Positions 54,448 through 63,356 of a DNA stretch of 64,000 nt are shown in pieces. The notes beneath the pieces were generated by a model. It was not told the DNA's origin, did not search any database, and saw nothing but the letters and a program-made list of their open reading frames with translations. How positions within the stretch are numbered: the first letter of the stretch is position 1; every line of letters starts with the position of its first letter. Location of the stretch: the NCBI RefSeq assembly GCF_029873215.1, contig NZ_CP123620.1:3844001-3908000 (forward strand), given 5' to 3'. Source of the stretch: Nocardioides sp. BP30 (lineage in GTDB: Bacteria > Actinomycetota > Actinomycetes > Propionibacteriales > Nocardioidaceae). The position numbers and the translations under genes were made by a program.

Positions 54448-54642
54448 TCATCCCCCCATGCGCCCGCGGTTGGCCAGGATCACCGCGAGCGGCGGCAGCG
54501 GAGCGGCAAGCACCGACATCGCCACGGCGGCCGGCACCGACCACAGCCGGACCACGTTCCAGGCGAGCACCACCAGGACGACGCAGGCGCCCATCAGGAC
54601 CACGTACGTCGTCCGTCTGCGGCGGGCGCTCGGCTCGTTCAT
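54448..54642 (-). CDS. small membrane protein, DUF3099-like
   Basis: 64 residues with two membrane helices (TYVVLMGACVVLVVLAWNVV, VPAAVAMSVLAAPLPPLAVIL) after a basic start, ending ANRGRMGG. The pattern resembles the DUF3099 family of actinobacteria. ATG 54642 follows GGGAG. The frame is open further upstream but that part is not protein-like. Confidence 0.65.
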   Translation of the reverse strand: MNEPSARRRRTTYVVLMGACVVLVVLAWNVVRLWSVPAAVAMSVLAAPLPPLAVILANRGRMGG

Positions 54643-54814
54643 CCGGCTCCCGGTACCCGCCTCGGCGGGGCCGACATCCTCCGCGGACCCACGGGCGTGC
54701 GCCCGCGCATGCGCGGGGTAGGAGCGGGTACAGACGACGGCGTGATTCACCGCTTCGCTCAGCAGCTCAGGCTCTGCCTGGCGACCGCGCTGACCCCCGC
54801 GCACGAGCGAGGAC

Positions 54815-56002
54815 TCACCGGATCTCGAACCGGATTCCTGCCCGCTGCAGCCGGTCCGTCAACGCGGCGCCCATCGCGACGCCGGTCGTGACCGATCCGG
54901 CGCTGGGCGGATTGTCGTCCAGCGCCAGGCACAGCGCCGACTCGGCCAGCATCTTCGCCGTCTCGGCGTAGCCGGGGTCGCCCCCGGAGACGCGCGCATG
55001 GACCTTGCGTCCGTCGCCCTCGGCGATCAGGTCCACCCGGAACCACGAGGAGGCGCGCCGGGCCTCGTCCGGCCCCGCCCCCGGGGGGATCCTGGCGCCC
55101 AGCCAGCGCCGTACCGGCCCGAGCTGCGCCGCGGCCACCAGACCGAGCAGGCCGGCGGCACCCCCGACGGCGTAGCGCAGCGTCTTGGTGCCGGCGTAGT
55201 GGGAGTAGCTGAAGTCGGGGCCGTAGGCGGGCAGCGCTCGACCCGTCCGCGCCACGATCGCCGGATCGATGGTGGGCAGCGGCACCAGCCAGTAGCCCAG
55301 GTCCGGGTCGCGGTGTGGCCGGCCCGCCACCGCTCGGGAACGGCGTCCCTCGGGCCGCGGCTCCGCTCGCTTGCGCGCCTCGGCGGCGGCGCGCATCTGC
55401 CGGGCGCGGCTGAACTGGCCCAGCGCGGAGTGGAAGGTGCCGCCGGACAGCATGCCGCTGGCCCGCACCACGCCGCGCATCCGCACCGGCCCGCTGGCAT
55501 CGAGATGCCGCACGGCGAAGAGGGCGCCGAGGTCGTGCGGGATGGAGTCGAAGCCGCAGGCGTGCACGATCCGGGCGCCGGTGCGCTGGGCCACCGCGTG
55601 GTAGCGCACGTACATCTCGTCGACGAACTCCGGCTCGCCGGTCAGGTCCACGTAGTCGGTCCCCGCCTCGGCGCAGGCCCGGACGACCGGCTCGCCGTAC
55701 TCCAGGTAGGGCCCGACGGTGGTGATGACCACCCGGGTGCGGGCGGCCATGGCATCCAGGCCGGCCTGGTCGCCGACGTCGGCCTGCAGCAGCTCGACGC
55801 CCGCGACGGCCTGACCCCACCGTTGCACCAACCGGTCGCGGACCTCCCCCAATTTGGTGAGATCCCGGCCGGCCAGTCCCCAACGCAGGCCGTGTGGGCC
55901 ACCGTCTGAGGAGACGGCCTCTGCGAGATAGGAGGCCGTCAGCGAGCCGGTGAAGCCGGTGGCTCCCAGGAGCACCAGGTCGAGGTCACGCGCCGCAGTC
56001 AT
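54815..56002 (-). CDS. saccharopine-dehydrogenase-like / trans-acting enoyl-reductase-like protein
   Basis: 395-residue protein with an N-terminal Rossmann fold (LDLVLLGATGFTGSLTASYLAEA, LRWGLAGRDLTKLGEV) and VVITTVGPYLEYGEPVVRACAEAGTDYVDLTGEPEFVDEMYVRYH, then HACGFDSIPHDLGAL. This is the saccharopine-dehydrogenase-NADP family that includes mycobacterial trans-acting enoyl reductase, which works with polyketide synthases. No PKS gene is nearby, so the substrate is open. ATG 56002 is at the conserved start. Confidence 0.85.
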   Translation of the reverse strand: MTAARDLDLVLLGATGFTGSLTASYLAEAVSSDGGPHGLRWGLAGRDLTKLGEVRDRLVQRWGQAVAGVELLQADVGDQAGLDAMAARTRVVITTVGPYLEYGEPVVRACAEAGTDYVDLTGEPEFVDEMYVRYHAVAQRTGARIVHACGFDSIPHDLGALFAVRHLDASGPVRMRGVVRASGMLSGGTFHSALGQFSRARQMRAAAEARKRAEPRPEGRRSRAVAGRPHRDPDLGYWLVPLPTIDPAIVARTGRALPAYGPDFSYSHYAGTKTLRYAVGGAAGLLGLVAAAQLGPVRRWLGARIPPGAGPDEARRASSWFRVDLIAEGDGRKVHARVSGGDPGYAETAKMLAESALCLALDDNPPSAGSVTTGVAMGAALTDRLQRAGIRFEIR

Positions 56003-56077
56003 GGCCCCACTCTGGCATGGCCGCGGGAGCGATGGTCTAGACCGACCCGGGCCTCGCCGAGTGACCTCGACGGGGAT

Positions 56078-56102
56078 GTTTCGTTGGGTAGGCACAGGGG
56101 TA
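56078..56102 (+). promoter_or_regulatory. SigB/SigF-type stress promoter
   Basis: GTTT (56078-56081) and GGGTA (56098-56102) are separated by 16 bases, which matches the GTTT-N15-17-GGGTA consensus of general-stress sigma factors in actinobacteria. It lies 40 bases before the small gene at 56142. Confidence 0.5.
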
Positions 56103-56141
56103 GAAGGCTCTCACTCGGGAGCCGGCACAAGGGGGACAGCG

Positions 56142-56501
56142 ATGAAGCGAGTGGATCTGGAGCTCAGTGAGTTCACGCGGCGTGCGGGCTCGCTGCTCGT
56201 CTCGCACACCGACGCCGGGTTCGACAGGGGCCTCGAGCCGGGCGAGCAGCTGCTGATCCGTGACGGAGCGCAGCGATACCGGCTGGCCACCGTGCAGGAC
56301 ATCAGCTTCGAGCTGACCGACACCCACTACCGGCTGGAGCTGGGCGCCGAGGTCGACGCGGACCGTGCCGGTCTGCTGGTCGAGGAGGCGCCTGCCGTCC
56401 GCGCCGGCGGGATCGGAGCGAGCGAGGTCATCGCGCTGCTGCAGGAGGCCCGCGACGCGCTCGCCGCGCGCCCCTACCTGGCCGGCGCCCGACACCGCTG
56501 A
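56142..56501 (+). CDS. hypothetical 119-residue protein
   Basis: Soluble protein that reads KRVDLELSEFTRRAGSLLVS, then EPGEQLLIRDGAQRYRLATV and FELTDTHYRLELGAEVD, and ends with a helical ASEVIALLQEARDALAARP. It seems to have a beta-rich core and a C-terminal helix. ATG 56142 follows GGGGGA. Not recognised. The upstream stress-type promoter suggests expression under stress or in stationary phase. Confidence 0.75.
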   Translation: MKRVDLELSEFTRRAGSLLVSHTDAGFDRGLEPGEQLLIRDGAQRYRLATVQDISFELTDTHYRLELGAEVDADRAGLLVEEAPAVRAGGIGASEVIALLQEARDALAARPYLAGARHR

Positions 56502-56530
56502 GCCGGCATCCTCCGATCGGACGGACGTGC

Positions 56531-56548
56531 CTAGTCCGCACGGACTAG
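56531..56548. promoter_or_regulatory. 18-base palindrome upstream of the NarL-type regulator
   Basis: CTAGTCCGCACGGACTAG has perfect 8-base arms around CA. It lies 73-90 bases before the regulator start and 30 bases after the preceding stop. It could be an operator for that regulator (NarL-type proteins bind inverted repeats) or a short terminator for the gene at 56142; no T-tract follows. Confidence 0.5.
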
Positions 56549-56620
56549 CCCACCCGGGCCCGAGAGGATGCCGTCTCGTGACCATCAGCCTGGTCCTGGG
56601 TCGGCCTCGCTCGGGGGACA

Positions 56621-57337
56621 ATGGTGCCCATGCAGGACGGTCTGATTCGCGTTTTCCTCGTCGACGATCACGAGATCGTGCGCCGCGGCGTGCGCAGCAT
56701 GCTCGAGGCTGAGGGCGACATCAGGATCGTGGGCGAAGCCGGTACGGCGGCCGAAGCGCTGCCGGCCATCCTGGAGCTCGAGCCCGACGTCTGTGTGCTC
56801 GACGCCCAGCTGCCCGACGGCTCGGGTATCGAGATCTGTCGCGAGATGCGGGCGGTGAACCCCGACATCCGGGGGCTGATCCTGACCAGCTTCGACGACG
56901 AGGACGCGATCACCTCGGCGATCCTGGCCGGGGCGGCGGGCTACGTGCTCAAGCAGATCGAGAGCAACAGCCTGATCAGCGGGATCCGCCTGGTCGCCAG
57001 CGGCCACACCCTGATCGACCCGGTCATCGCCTCCCGGGTGGTGCAGCAGGTGCAGTTCCACCGCCGCGCCTTCGATGTCCTCGCCGAGCTCACCCCCCAG
57101 CAGAGCAAGATCCTCTTCCTGATCGCCGAGGGCCTGACGAACCGCCAGATCGCCGAGAAGCTGTTCCTCGCCGAGAAGACGGTGAAGAACCACGTCACCG
57201 GCCTGCTGGCCCGCCTCGGCGTCCAGCACCGGACCCAGGCGGCGGTGCTGGCCCACCGGCTCCGCGACGGGAACACCCCTCGGCTGCCCGCACCGCGACG
57301 CAGCGAGACGTCGATCGCCTCCGGCGCTCCGCGCTGA
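56621..57337 (+). CDS. NarL/DevR-type response regulator
   Basis: 238 residues. The receiver domain has DD in LVDDHEIVRRGV, phospho-acceptor Asp61 in VCVLDAQLPDGSG, LTSFDDEDAI and the Lys in YVLKQIES. The C-terminal LuxR-type helix-turn-helix is LTPQQSKILFLIAEGLTNRQIAEKLFLAEKTVKNHVTGLLARLGVQHRTQAAV. Close in style to DevR/DosR. ATG 56621 follows GGGGGA by 2-3 bases; ATG 56630 is also possible. No kinase gene adjoins it. Ends at a strong shared terminator. Confidence 0.92.
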   Translation: MVPMQDGLIRVFLVDDHEIVRRGVRSMLEAEGDIRIVGEAGTAAEALPAILELEPDVCVLDAQLPDGSGIEICREMRAVNPDIRGLILTSFDDEDAITSAILAGAAGYVLKQIESNSLISGIRLVASGHTLIDPVIASRVVQQVQFHRRAFDVLAELTPQQSKILFLIAEGLTNRQIAEKLFLAEKTVKNHVTGLLARLGVQHRTQAAVLAHRLRDGNTPRLPAPRRSETSIASGAPR

Positions 57338-57410
57338 GTCACGCGACGACGGCCGGCCTCGCCGGCGACGTCGTCGCCACCCCTACCTGATCCGCCCTGG
57401 GGAGGGAGGG

Positions 57411-57445
57411 GAACGGGGAGGCCGACCATGTCGGCCTCCCCGTTC
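57411..57445. terminator. strong bidirectional terminator
   Basis: A perfect 16-base-pair stem (57411-57426 with 57430-57445) and a 3-base CAT loop between two convergent genes, the NarL-type regulator (+) and the chemotaxis receptor (-). It can serve both strands. Confidence 0.85.
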
Positions 57446-57486
57446 TCAATGGCTCCCGCTCATGCTCGGGGCGACGCGCCGGCCCC

Positions 57487-59757
57487 TCAGAGCGTGAAAC
57501 GCCCCACCAGCGAGCGCAGCTCGGTGGCGATGTCGGTCAACTCGGTGGCCGACTGCAGCGTGCGGTGGGTGCCCTGCTGGGTGTCCGCCGCGGCGTTGGC
57601 CACCTGGGTGACGTCCTCCGCGATGCCGCCGGCTCCGGCGGCCGCCTCGGTCACGGAGCGCGCGATCTCGTTGGTGGTGGCGGTCTGCTCCTCGACCGCC
57701 GAGGCGATCGAGGCCTGGATGTCGTTGATCCGGGCGATCACCTCGGTGATCCGGCTGATCGCAGCGACGGCACCCTGGGTGTCGTTCTGGATCGCCTCGA
57801 TCTTGTGGGAGATGTCCTCGGTCGCCTTCGCGGTCTCCTTGGCCAGCTCCTTGACCTCACCGGCCACCACCGCGAACCCCTTGCCGGCATCGCCGGCCCG
57901 AGCGGCCTCGATGGTGGCGTTGAGCGCCAGGAGGTTGGTCTGCTGGGCGATGGAGGTGATCACCTTGATCACCTGCCCGATCTCGGCGCTCGACTCGCCC
58001 AGCGAGGCCACCGTCGTCTGCGCCCCTCCGGCGACGGTGACGGCGTCGGTGGCGACCGTCGCCGCCTCGGTCGCGCTCTTGGCGATCTCTCGGATGCTGG
58101 CCGTCATCTCCTCGGCGGCCGTGGCGACCGTCTGGATCGAGGCCGACACCTGCACCGAGGCACCCGAGGCAGACGCGGCCCGGTCCGAGGTGAGCGCGGC
58201 CCCCTCCCCCATCCCCTGGGCGAGCACCGTCAGCTGCTCGGCGGAGACGCCGATGCTGTCCGCCGTGCCGCCGATGTTGGTGAGGCTCACGCGGAACTGG
58301 GCGATCAGATCGTCCAGCGCCCGGGACACCTGGGCGACGGCATCGTCGCCGTCGGCCTGCAGCTGCCGGGTGAGATCACCCTCGGCCGCCGCGCGCACGG
58401 TGTCGAGGATGCGCTGCACGCCGGCGGCGGTCTCCTCGGCCTGCGCCCTGTCGCTCGCGTCCCGCGCCAGCGCCTCCAGCCGCTGGGAGACCATCCGGCC
58501 GACGTTGCGCAGGGCCTCCAGGCGCTGCGGGCTCGGGTCGAGGGTCTCGGTGGCGAAGAAGTCCATCGTGCCGACCACGCGACCCTCGACCATGATCGGG
58601 AAGCACACCCCGGACCTGACACCGACCTTCTGGGCGACCGGTGCGCGCACGCAGTCGGTCATCTCCCCGATGTCGCGGGTGAAGTACAGGTCACGCTGCG
58701 CCCAGGCCCGGCCCGAGAGGCCCACCCCCTCCGCGAAGGTCGTGGCGAGCGTCACCTGGCGGAACTCGGGCCCGGCGTCACCGGACTCCAGGCTGAAGTG
58801 GAGCAGTTGGTCCTCCTCCACGGTCCAGTAGGACCCGTAGGCCCAACCGAACGCGGACCGGACCGTGTCGAGCGCGACCCGGACGGCCTCCTGCGCACTG
58901 CTCACGCTCTGCAGCGAGACCAGCACCTTGTTGACCGCGGCGGTGTCCTCCGCGGCCTCGGCGGTCACCCGCTCGGCGCGGATCCTGTCCGTGACGACGT
59001 CCCACGTCGCCATCGCGCCGACGTAGGCGCCCTCGTGGTCGTGGATCGCGCTCACGAGCAGGTCGAGCGTCTCCGGACCGACCTCGATGTGGGCGTGCCT
59101 GGGCAGCCGGCGCTCGTCCGCCAGGATCCCGCGCTGGTGGCCCGGGTCCCGGTGGAAGACGTCGAGGCTCGAGCCGACCACCTGGTCGGCGCGCACCGGC
59201 AGGTGGGCCTCGAGCGCGCGCAGCGTGTCCAGCGAGGCCGGATTCACGTACTGGATGACGAGGTCGCGATCGGCGAACATCATGTTCGTCGGGCTGTTCT
59301 CCACCATCGACTGGAGCATGGAGCTGTGCGCCTCGAGCGCGAGCCGCTCGGTGATGCTCTCGACGGTGGCGATCGCACCGATCCGCTCGCCGCGCTCGCC
59401 GTACAGGGCCTCGACGGTGAACTCGACCGTCTCAGGGCCGGCCATCTGCGTGGTGACGAGCGGGAGGGCGCCCCAGTGATCACCGGGGCTCGCCGCCTCC
59501 AAGGTGTTGCCGAGGCAAATGTTGAGCGGCATGCCCACCACCGATTCGGGTGCGAAGGGCAGCTGTTCGCGGAGCTTCTCGAGCGCGGCTCGGGTCTGCG
59601 GGTTGATGTAGCGGACGATCAGATCGGCGTCGGCGACCAGGAGCTGGCTCCTGACGCCGTCCAGGACGTGGCGGAAGCCCTCCACGTCGAAGGTGGTGCG
59701 TGGTGGACTACCGGCTGCCGTGCTTTCCGGACCCGGCTTCCTGAGTAGTGCGGTCAT
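57487..59757 (-). CDS. soluble methyl-accepting chemotaxis protein with PAS, PAS and GAF sensors
   Basis: 756-residue receptor without a membrane helix. Sensor part: a PAS domain ([21 protein letters not shown], about residues 35-150), a second PAS ([20 protein letters not shown], about 155-270), a GAF domain ([24 protein letters not shown] onwards, about 295-445), a short HAMP-like linker ([17 protein letters not shown]), then the signalling coiled coil with hairpin tip ([47 protein letters not shown]). It probably senses a cytoplasmic cue such as redox or a ligand. ATG 59757 overlaps the cheW gene by 50 bases. GGGGGA at good spacing. Confidence 0.92.
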   Translation of the reverse strand: MTALLRKPGPESTAAGSPPRTTFDVEGFRHVLDGVRSQLLVADADLIVRYINPQTRAALEKLREQLPFAPESVVGMPLNICLGNTLEAASPGDHWGALPLVTTQMAGPETVEFTVEALYGERGERIGAIATVESITERLALEAHSSMLQSMVENSPTNMMFADRDLVIQYVNPASLDTLRALEAHLPVRADQVVGSSLDVFHRDPGHQRGILADERRLPRHAHIEVGPETLDLLVSAIHDHEGAYVGAMATWDVVTDRIRAERVTAEAAEDTAAVNKVLVSLQSVSSAQEAVRVALDTVRSAFGWAYGSYWTVEEDQLLHFSLESGDAGPEFRQVTLATTFAEGVGLSGRAWAQRDLYFTRDIGEMTDCVRAPVAQKVGVRSGVCFPIMVEGRVVGTMDFFATETLDPSPQRLEALRNVGRMVSQRLEALARDASDRAQAEETAAGVQRILDTVRAAAEGDLTRQLQADGDDAVAQVSRALDDLIAQFRVSLTNIGGTADSIGVSAEQLTVLAQGMGEGAALTSDRAASASGASVQVSASIQTVATAAEEMTASIREIAKSATEAATVATDAVTVAGGAQTTVASLGESSAEIGQVIKVITSIAQQTNLLALNATIEAARAGDAGKGFAVVAGEVKELAKETAKATEDISHKIEAIQNDTQGAVAAISRITEVIARINDIQASIASAVEEQTATTNEIARSVTEAAAGAGGIAEDVTQVANAAADTQQGTHRTLQSATELTDIATELRSLVGRFTL

Positions 59758-60232
59758 GGATTCCCCCTGTGTTTTCTGCTCCCGCGAAGATGTCCACCGC
59801 CCGGTCCGCGTCGAGGACCAGGAGGATCGCATCCGTCATCGGCCGGACGCCGAGCACGACGTCCTGGACCGTCGCGGGCATGGTTGACGGCACGGTCTCC
59901 AACTCGAGGCCGGCCGTGTCGATCACGTCGCCGATGTCATCGACGAGGAGGCTGACGACCTCCCCGCGACTGCGCACGATGACGTTCATGGGCAGTTCGC
60001 CCTCCGGCCGGGGCGGGAGCCCCAGCCGGACCCTGAGGTCGACGGCGGTCACGATCTGACCGCGCAGGTTGATCAGGCCGCGGACGGCCTCGTTGGCACG
60101 CGGCACCGGTGTCATCGGCTGGTGCCGGAGAACCTCCTGCACCTCGTTGACCGAGACTCCGAAGAAGTGCCCGGCGACCCAGAACGTGCAGTACTGATCC
60201 ACGACTGTCGCCGTGGCGGCGGCGTTGCTCAT
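59708..60232 (-). CDS. cheW: chemotaxis coupling protein
   Basis: 174-residue CheW that links receptors to CheA. Two SH3-like subdomains: [61 protein letters not shown] and [23 protein letters not shown], all family-typical. The C-terminal 25 residues are an extra polar tail and overlap the receptor start by 50 bases. ATG 60232 overlaps the cheA stop (ATGA). Confidence 0.94.
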   Translation of the reverse strand: MSNAAATATVVDQYCTFWVAGHFFGVSVNEVQEVLRHQPMTPVPRANEAVRGLINLRGQIVTAVDLRVRLGLPPRPEGELPMNVIVRSRGEVVSLLVDDIGDVIDTAGLELETVPSTMPATVQDVVLGVRPMTDAILLVLDADRAVDIFAGAENTGGIHDRTTQEAGSGKHGSR

Positions 60233-62550
60233 GCGCTGACTCCTGTCCGGGCCACCACGGCCTCGAGGTCCACCAGGTCGGTGACGTGCTCCTGGACGAC
60301 GGCGGAGCCCGTGACGCCGTACCGGCGCCCGACCTCGCTGAGGACGACCGCCGTCTCGACGACGTCGAGGACCCGGTCGATGACGATGCCCACCGAGCGG
60401 TCGGCCAGCTCGTGGACGACGACCGAGACCTGCTCGGTGCGGTCCGAGGTGTCCATCAGCCCGATCGCGGGCGCGAGCCGGACCAGCGGCAGCAGGCCGT
60501 CGCGGTACTGCACGACCTCGTTGCCTCCGGTGCGCTCGACCCGGTCGCGGGGGAACTCCTCGAGCCGGGCGACGGCGGCCAGCGGGAGGGCGGCACGGCG
60601 GCCGTCCGCTACCTCGAGCACGAGCAGCGCCGTGCGCTCCTCCTCGTCCACGGCTGCGGCACGGGTGGCCAACAGCTCCTGCTCGACGGCGCCGACGCCC
60701 TGCTCCTGCGCCATCCCGGGGACGTCGAGGATCAGGGCGACGCGACCGTCGCCCATGATGGTCGCGCCGGCGTACATCGCCAGGCCCTTGAGCTGACGGC
60801 CGATCGGCTTGACCACGATCTCCTGGGTGTCGTGCACCTCGTTGACGCACAGCCCGAAGCGGACGTCGTCGGCCTGCACCACGACGACGGTGAGGTGGTC
60901 GCGCTGCTCGATGGTGTCGCCCAGTGCCTCGGCGAGGTTGACCAGCGGCAAGAGCCGACCGCGCAGGCGCAGCACGGGCGATCCGGCCAGGTCCTCGACC
61001 TGCCGGTCGAGGTCCTCGCCCTCGATCCGGACCAGCTCGACCAGGTTCGCCTGCGGGATCGCGTAACGCTCCGTGCCCTCCCCCACGATCAGGGCCGGGA
61101 TGATCGCCAGCGTCAGCGGGATCCGGATGCGGAAGGTCGAACCCTTGCCGACCTCGCTGGTGAGGTCGACCGAGCCGCCGATGCGCTCGATGTTGGAGCG
61201 GACCACGTCCATGCCCACGCCGCGGCCGGAGACGTTGGTGATGGTCTCGGCCGTGGAGAAGCCGGGCCGGAAGATCAGGTTGACGATCTCCTTGGTGTCC
61301 ATCCGGGCGAGCTGCTCGCGGGAGACCACCCCGCGGTCGAGAGCCACCGCGGCGATCCGGTCGGGGTCGATCCCCTTGCCGTCATCGGCGATCTCGACGA
61401 CGACCTGGCCGGACTCGTGGAAGGCGCGCAGGGTCAGCTTGCCCGCGCGGGACTTGCCGGCGGCGACGCGCTCCTCGGGGCGCTCGATGCCGTGGTCCAT
61501 GGAGTTGCGCACCATGTGCGTCAGCGGGTCCTTGACCGCCTCGAGGACCGAGCGGTCCATCTCGGTGTCGTGGCCGTCCATCGACAGCTCGACCTCGCGA
61601 CCGAGCTGACGGGCCAGGTCACGGACGATGCGCGGCATCTTGGACCAGACCTGGCCGATCGGCTGCATGCGGGTCTTCATGACCGACTCCTGCAGCTCGC
61701 TGGCGACCAGATCGAGCCGCTGGCTGGCCCGGATCAGCTCGGGGTCGTCCTGCGACTCGGTGCGCTGCAGGATCTGGTTGCGGGTCAGCACCAGCTCGCC
61801 GACGAGCTGGACGAGGTTGTCCAGCAGCTCGACATCGACGCGGACGCTGGAGTCGGCGACCGAGCGGCGCTCGGTGCCGTCCCACGGCTCGCCCGGCTCG
61901 GCGACCGGCTGTTCGGTCTGCTCGGCGACGGGCTGAGGTTCGACAACGGGCGCAGGCGGGGCGACCGGCTCCACGGCGACCGGCTCATCGGCGACCGGCT
62001 CCACGGCGACCGGCTCCACGGCGACCGGCTCCACGGCCGACGACGCGGCCTCCACGGTCTCCTCGGCCTCGACGGTCTCCGTGGCCTCGGCGGTCTCCTC
62101 GGCCACCGCGGCCGGCTCCTCGGCCTCGACCGGCTCCGCGGGCGCGGACTGCTGGCCGCCGTTGGCCAGCAGCAGCTCGATCGCCTCCTGGACCGGCACC
62201 ACGTCCACGGCGGGGTCCTTGTCGTTGCCGACACGCTCGATCCCGTCGAGGAGCGCACGGACGGTGTCGACCATCCGCAGCAACGCCTCGGCGATCGCAT
62301 CGTTCATGGCGTACTCGCCGTCACGCAGCTTCGAGAGCAGCGTCTCGCCGACGTGGGTCAGCCGTTCCAGCCGGCCGAACGCCAGGAACCCACTGGTCCC
62401 CTTGATGGTGTGGATCGTGCGGAAGATGCTCGACAGCAGCTCCCGGCTCCCCGGGTGCTGCTCCAGCTCCACCAAGTCGCGATCGAGTTGGTCGAGGTTC
62501 TCGTGGCTCTCCACGAGGAACTCGGCAATGATCTCGGCATCGTCGTCCAT
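60229..62550 (-). CDS. cheA: chemotaxis sensor histidine kinase
   Basis: 773-residue CheA. HPt domain with phospho-accepting His47 in FRTIHTIKGTSGFLAFGRLE, a long acidic Pro/Val/Glu-rich linker (about residues 145-235, with five copies of a 5-residue EPVAV-type unit), dimerisation helix (LDNLVQLVGELVLTRNQIL), ATPase with N box (PLTHMVRNSMDHGIE), VEIADDGKGID and NVSGRGVGMDVVRSNIERIGG, then two CheW-like regulatory parts. The receptor, cheW and cheA overlap. cheY, cheB and cheR are not in the window. AGGAAGGGG upstream of ATG 62550. Confidence 0.96.
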   Translation of the reverse strand: MDDDAEIIAEFLVESHENLDQLDRDLVELEQHPGSRELLSSIFRTIHTIKGTSGFLAFGRLERLTHVGETLLSKLRDGEYAMNDAIAEALLRMVDTVRALLDGIERVGNDKDPAVDVVPVQEAIELLLANGGQQSAPAEPVEAEEPAAVAEETAEATETVEAEETVEAASSAVEPVAVEPVAVEPVADEPVAVEPVAPPAPVVEPQPVAEQTEQPVAEPGEPWDGTERRSVADSSVRVDVELLDNLVQLVGELVLTRNQILQRTESQDDPELIRASQRLDLVASELQESVMKTRMQPIGQVWSKMPRIVRDLARQLGREVELSMDGHDTEMDRSVLEAVKDPLTHMVRNSMDHGIERPEERVAAGKSRAGKLTLRAFHESGQVVVEIADDGKGIDPDRIAAVALDRGVVSREQLARMDTKEIVNLIFRPGFSTAETITNVSGRGVGMDVVRSNIERIGGSVDLTSEVGKGSTFRIRIPLTLAIIPALIVGEGTERYAIPQANLVELVRIEGEDLDRQVEDLAGSPVLRLRGRLLPLVNLAEALGDTIEQRDHLTVVVVQADDVRFGLCVNEVHDTQEIVVKPIGRQLKGLAMYAGATIMGDGRVALILDVPGMAQEQGVGAVEQELLATRAAAVDEEERTALLVLEVADGRRAALPLAAVARLEEFPRDRVERTGGNEVVQYRDGLLPLVRLAPAIGLMDTSDRTEQVSVVVHELADRSVGIVIDRVLDVVETAVVLSEVGRRYGVTGSAVVQEHVTDLVDLEAVVARTGVSA
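61961..62035 (-). repeat. 15-base tandem repeat in the cheA linker
   Basis: Five head-to-tail copies of a 15-base unit (GCGACCGGCTCCACG with one variant copy at 61976-61990) encode repeated Glu-Pro-Val-Ala-Val in the linker between the phosphotransfer and dimerisation domains. Such repeats can change copy number by slippage without breaking the frame. Confidence 0.85.
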
Positions 62551-62654
62551 CGACTACCCCTTCCTGCGAGGGGGGAATCGGCGGCCGGGATCACCGCCTG
62601 ACCAGAACACCGTCCGGATCTCGAAAACAGCCCGCCCGCCGAGGCGGAGGAGGA

Positions 62655-62888
62655 TCAGCGCCGCTTGCGCAGGGCCTCGGCCAGCGACGCGACAGCGTCC
62701 TGGCTCGGCGAGGCCGACTCCTGGTTGGTGTCGGCGAGCTCCTGCAGGAGCTCCGCCCGGTGCACGCTCACCGACCGGGGCGCGTCGATGCCCACGCGCA
62801 CCACGTCGCCACGCACCTCCAGGACGGTGATGGTCACCTCGTCGCCGATGACGACGCTCTCACCCACACGTCGACTCAGCACCAGCAT
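62655..62888 (-). CDS. csrA: carbon storage regulator / translational repressor
   Basis: 77-residue CsrA, an mRNA-binding dimer that represses flagellin translation. It begins [20 protein letters not shown], with [21 protein letters not shown], the conserved RNA-binding strands. The C-terminal 25 residues ([20 protein letters not shown]) are longer than in E. coli CsrA. It lies 42 bases after fliW and its activity is controlled by FliW. A TAGCGT box 6 bases before ATG 62888 may give it a leaderless transcript of its own. Confidence 0.96.
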   Translation of the reverse strand: MLVLSRRVGESVVIGDEVTITVLEVRGDVVRVGIDAPRSVSVHRAELLQELADTNQESASPSQDAVASLAEALRKRR

Positions 62889-62930
62889 GAGGACACGCTA
62901 TCGCCTCGACCCACGAGCTCGGACCGGCGC

Positions 62931-63356
62931 TCAGCTCAGCAGTGGCGCCGCGACCGCCAGGTCGACGTCATCGAGGATGACCTGAGCGGCCCGGTTGCTC
63001 CGGGTGTCGACCAGCAGCGGCGCCCGCAGGTTCACCGTCGTGGAGGCCAGATCCGGTCCGGCATGAACGACGAGCAGCACCAGGACGTCGGCGACGTCGG
63101 CGATGCCGAGCGCGGCGACGGTCTCATCGGAGACCACCGGCTCGTAGTCGGGGTAGAACGGTGCCGCGGGTACGACGAGGAACTGCAGCCCGTCGTGGTC
63201 CAGCGAGCGCAGCGCCCCCAGGACGCCTGACTCGTCGACATGACTCAGCTCGAAGCGCCGGTCCTCGGGGAATCCCGGCATCGGCTCGACCAGCTCGATC
63301 ACCGGCAGGTCGGTGAAGGACCGCACCTCGTCGTACGTCGCCACGGCCAGCATCAT
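62931..63356 (-). CDS. fliW: flagellar assembly factor FliW
   Basis: 141-residue FliW that binds flagellin or CsrA and so links flagellin level to CsrA repression. Family pattern: VIELVEPMPGFPEDRRFELS, FLVVPAAPFYPDYEPVVSDE, VLVLLVVHAGPDLASTTVNLRAPLLVDTRSNRAAQVILDD. ATG 63356 overlaps the flgL stop (ATGA); a second ATG follows at once. Confidence 0.93.
   Translation of the reverse strand: MMLAVATYDEVRSFTDLPVIELVEPMPGFPEDRRFELSHVDESGVLGALRSLDHDGLQFLVVPAAPFYPDYEPVVSDETVAALGIADVADVLVLLVVHAGPDLASTTVNLRAPLLVDTRSNRAAQVILDDVDLAVAAPLLS

Noticed and set aside
61961..62035. Short regular repeat as a possible CRISPR-like array
   Set aside because: Units are 15 bases, contiguous without spacers, and keep the cheA frame.
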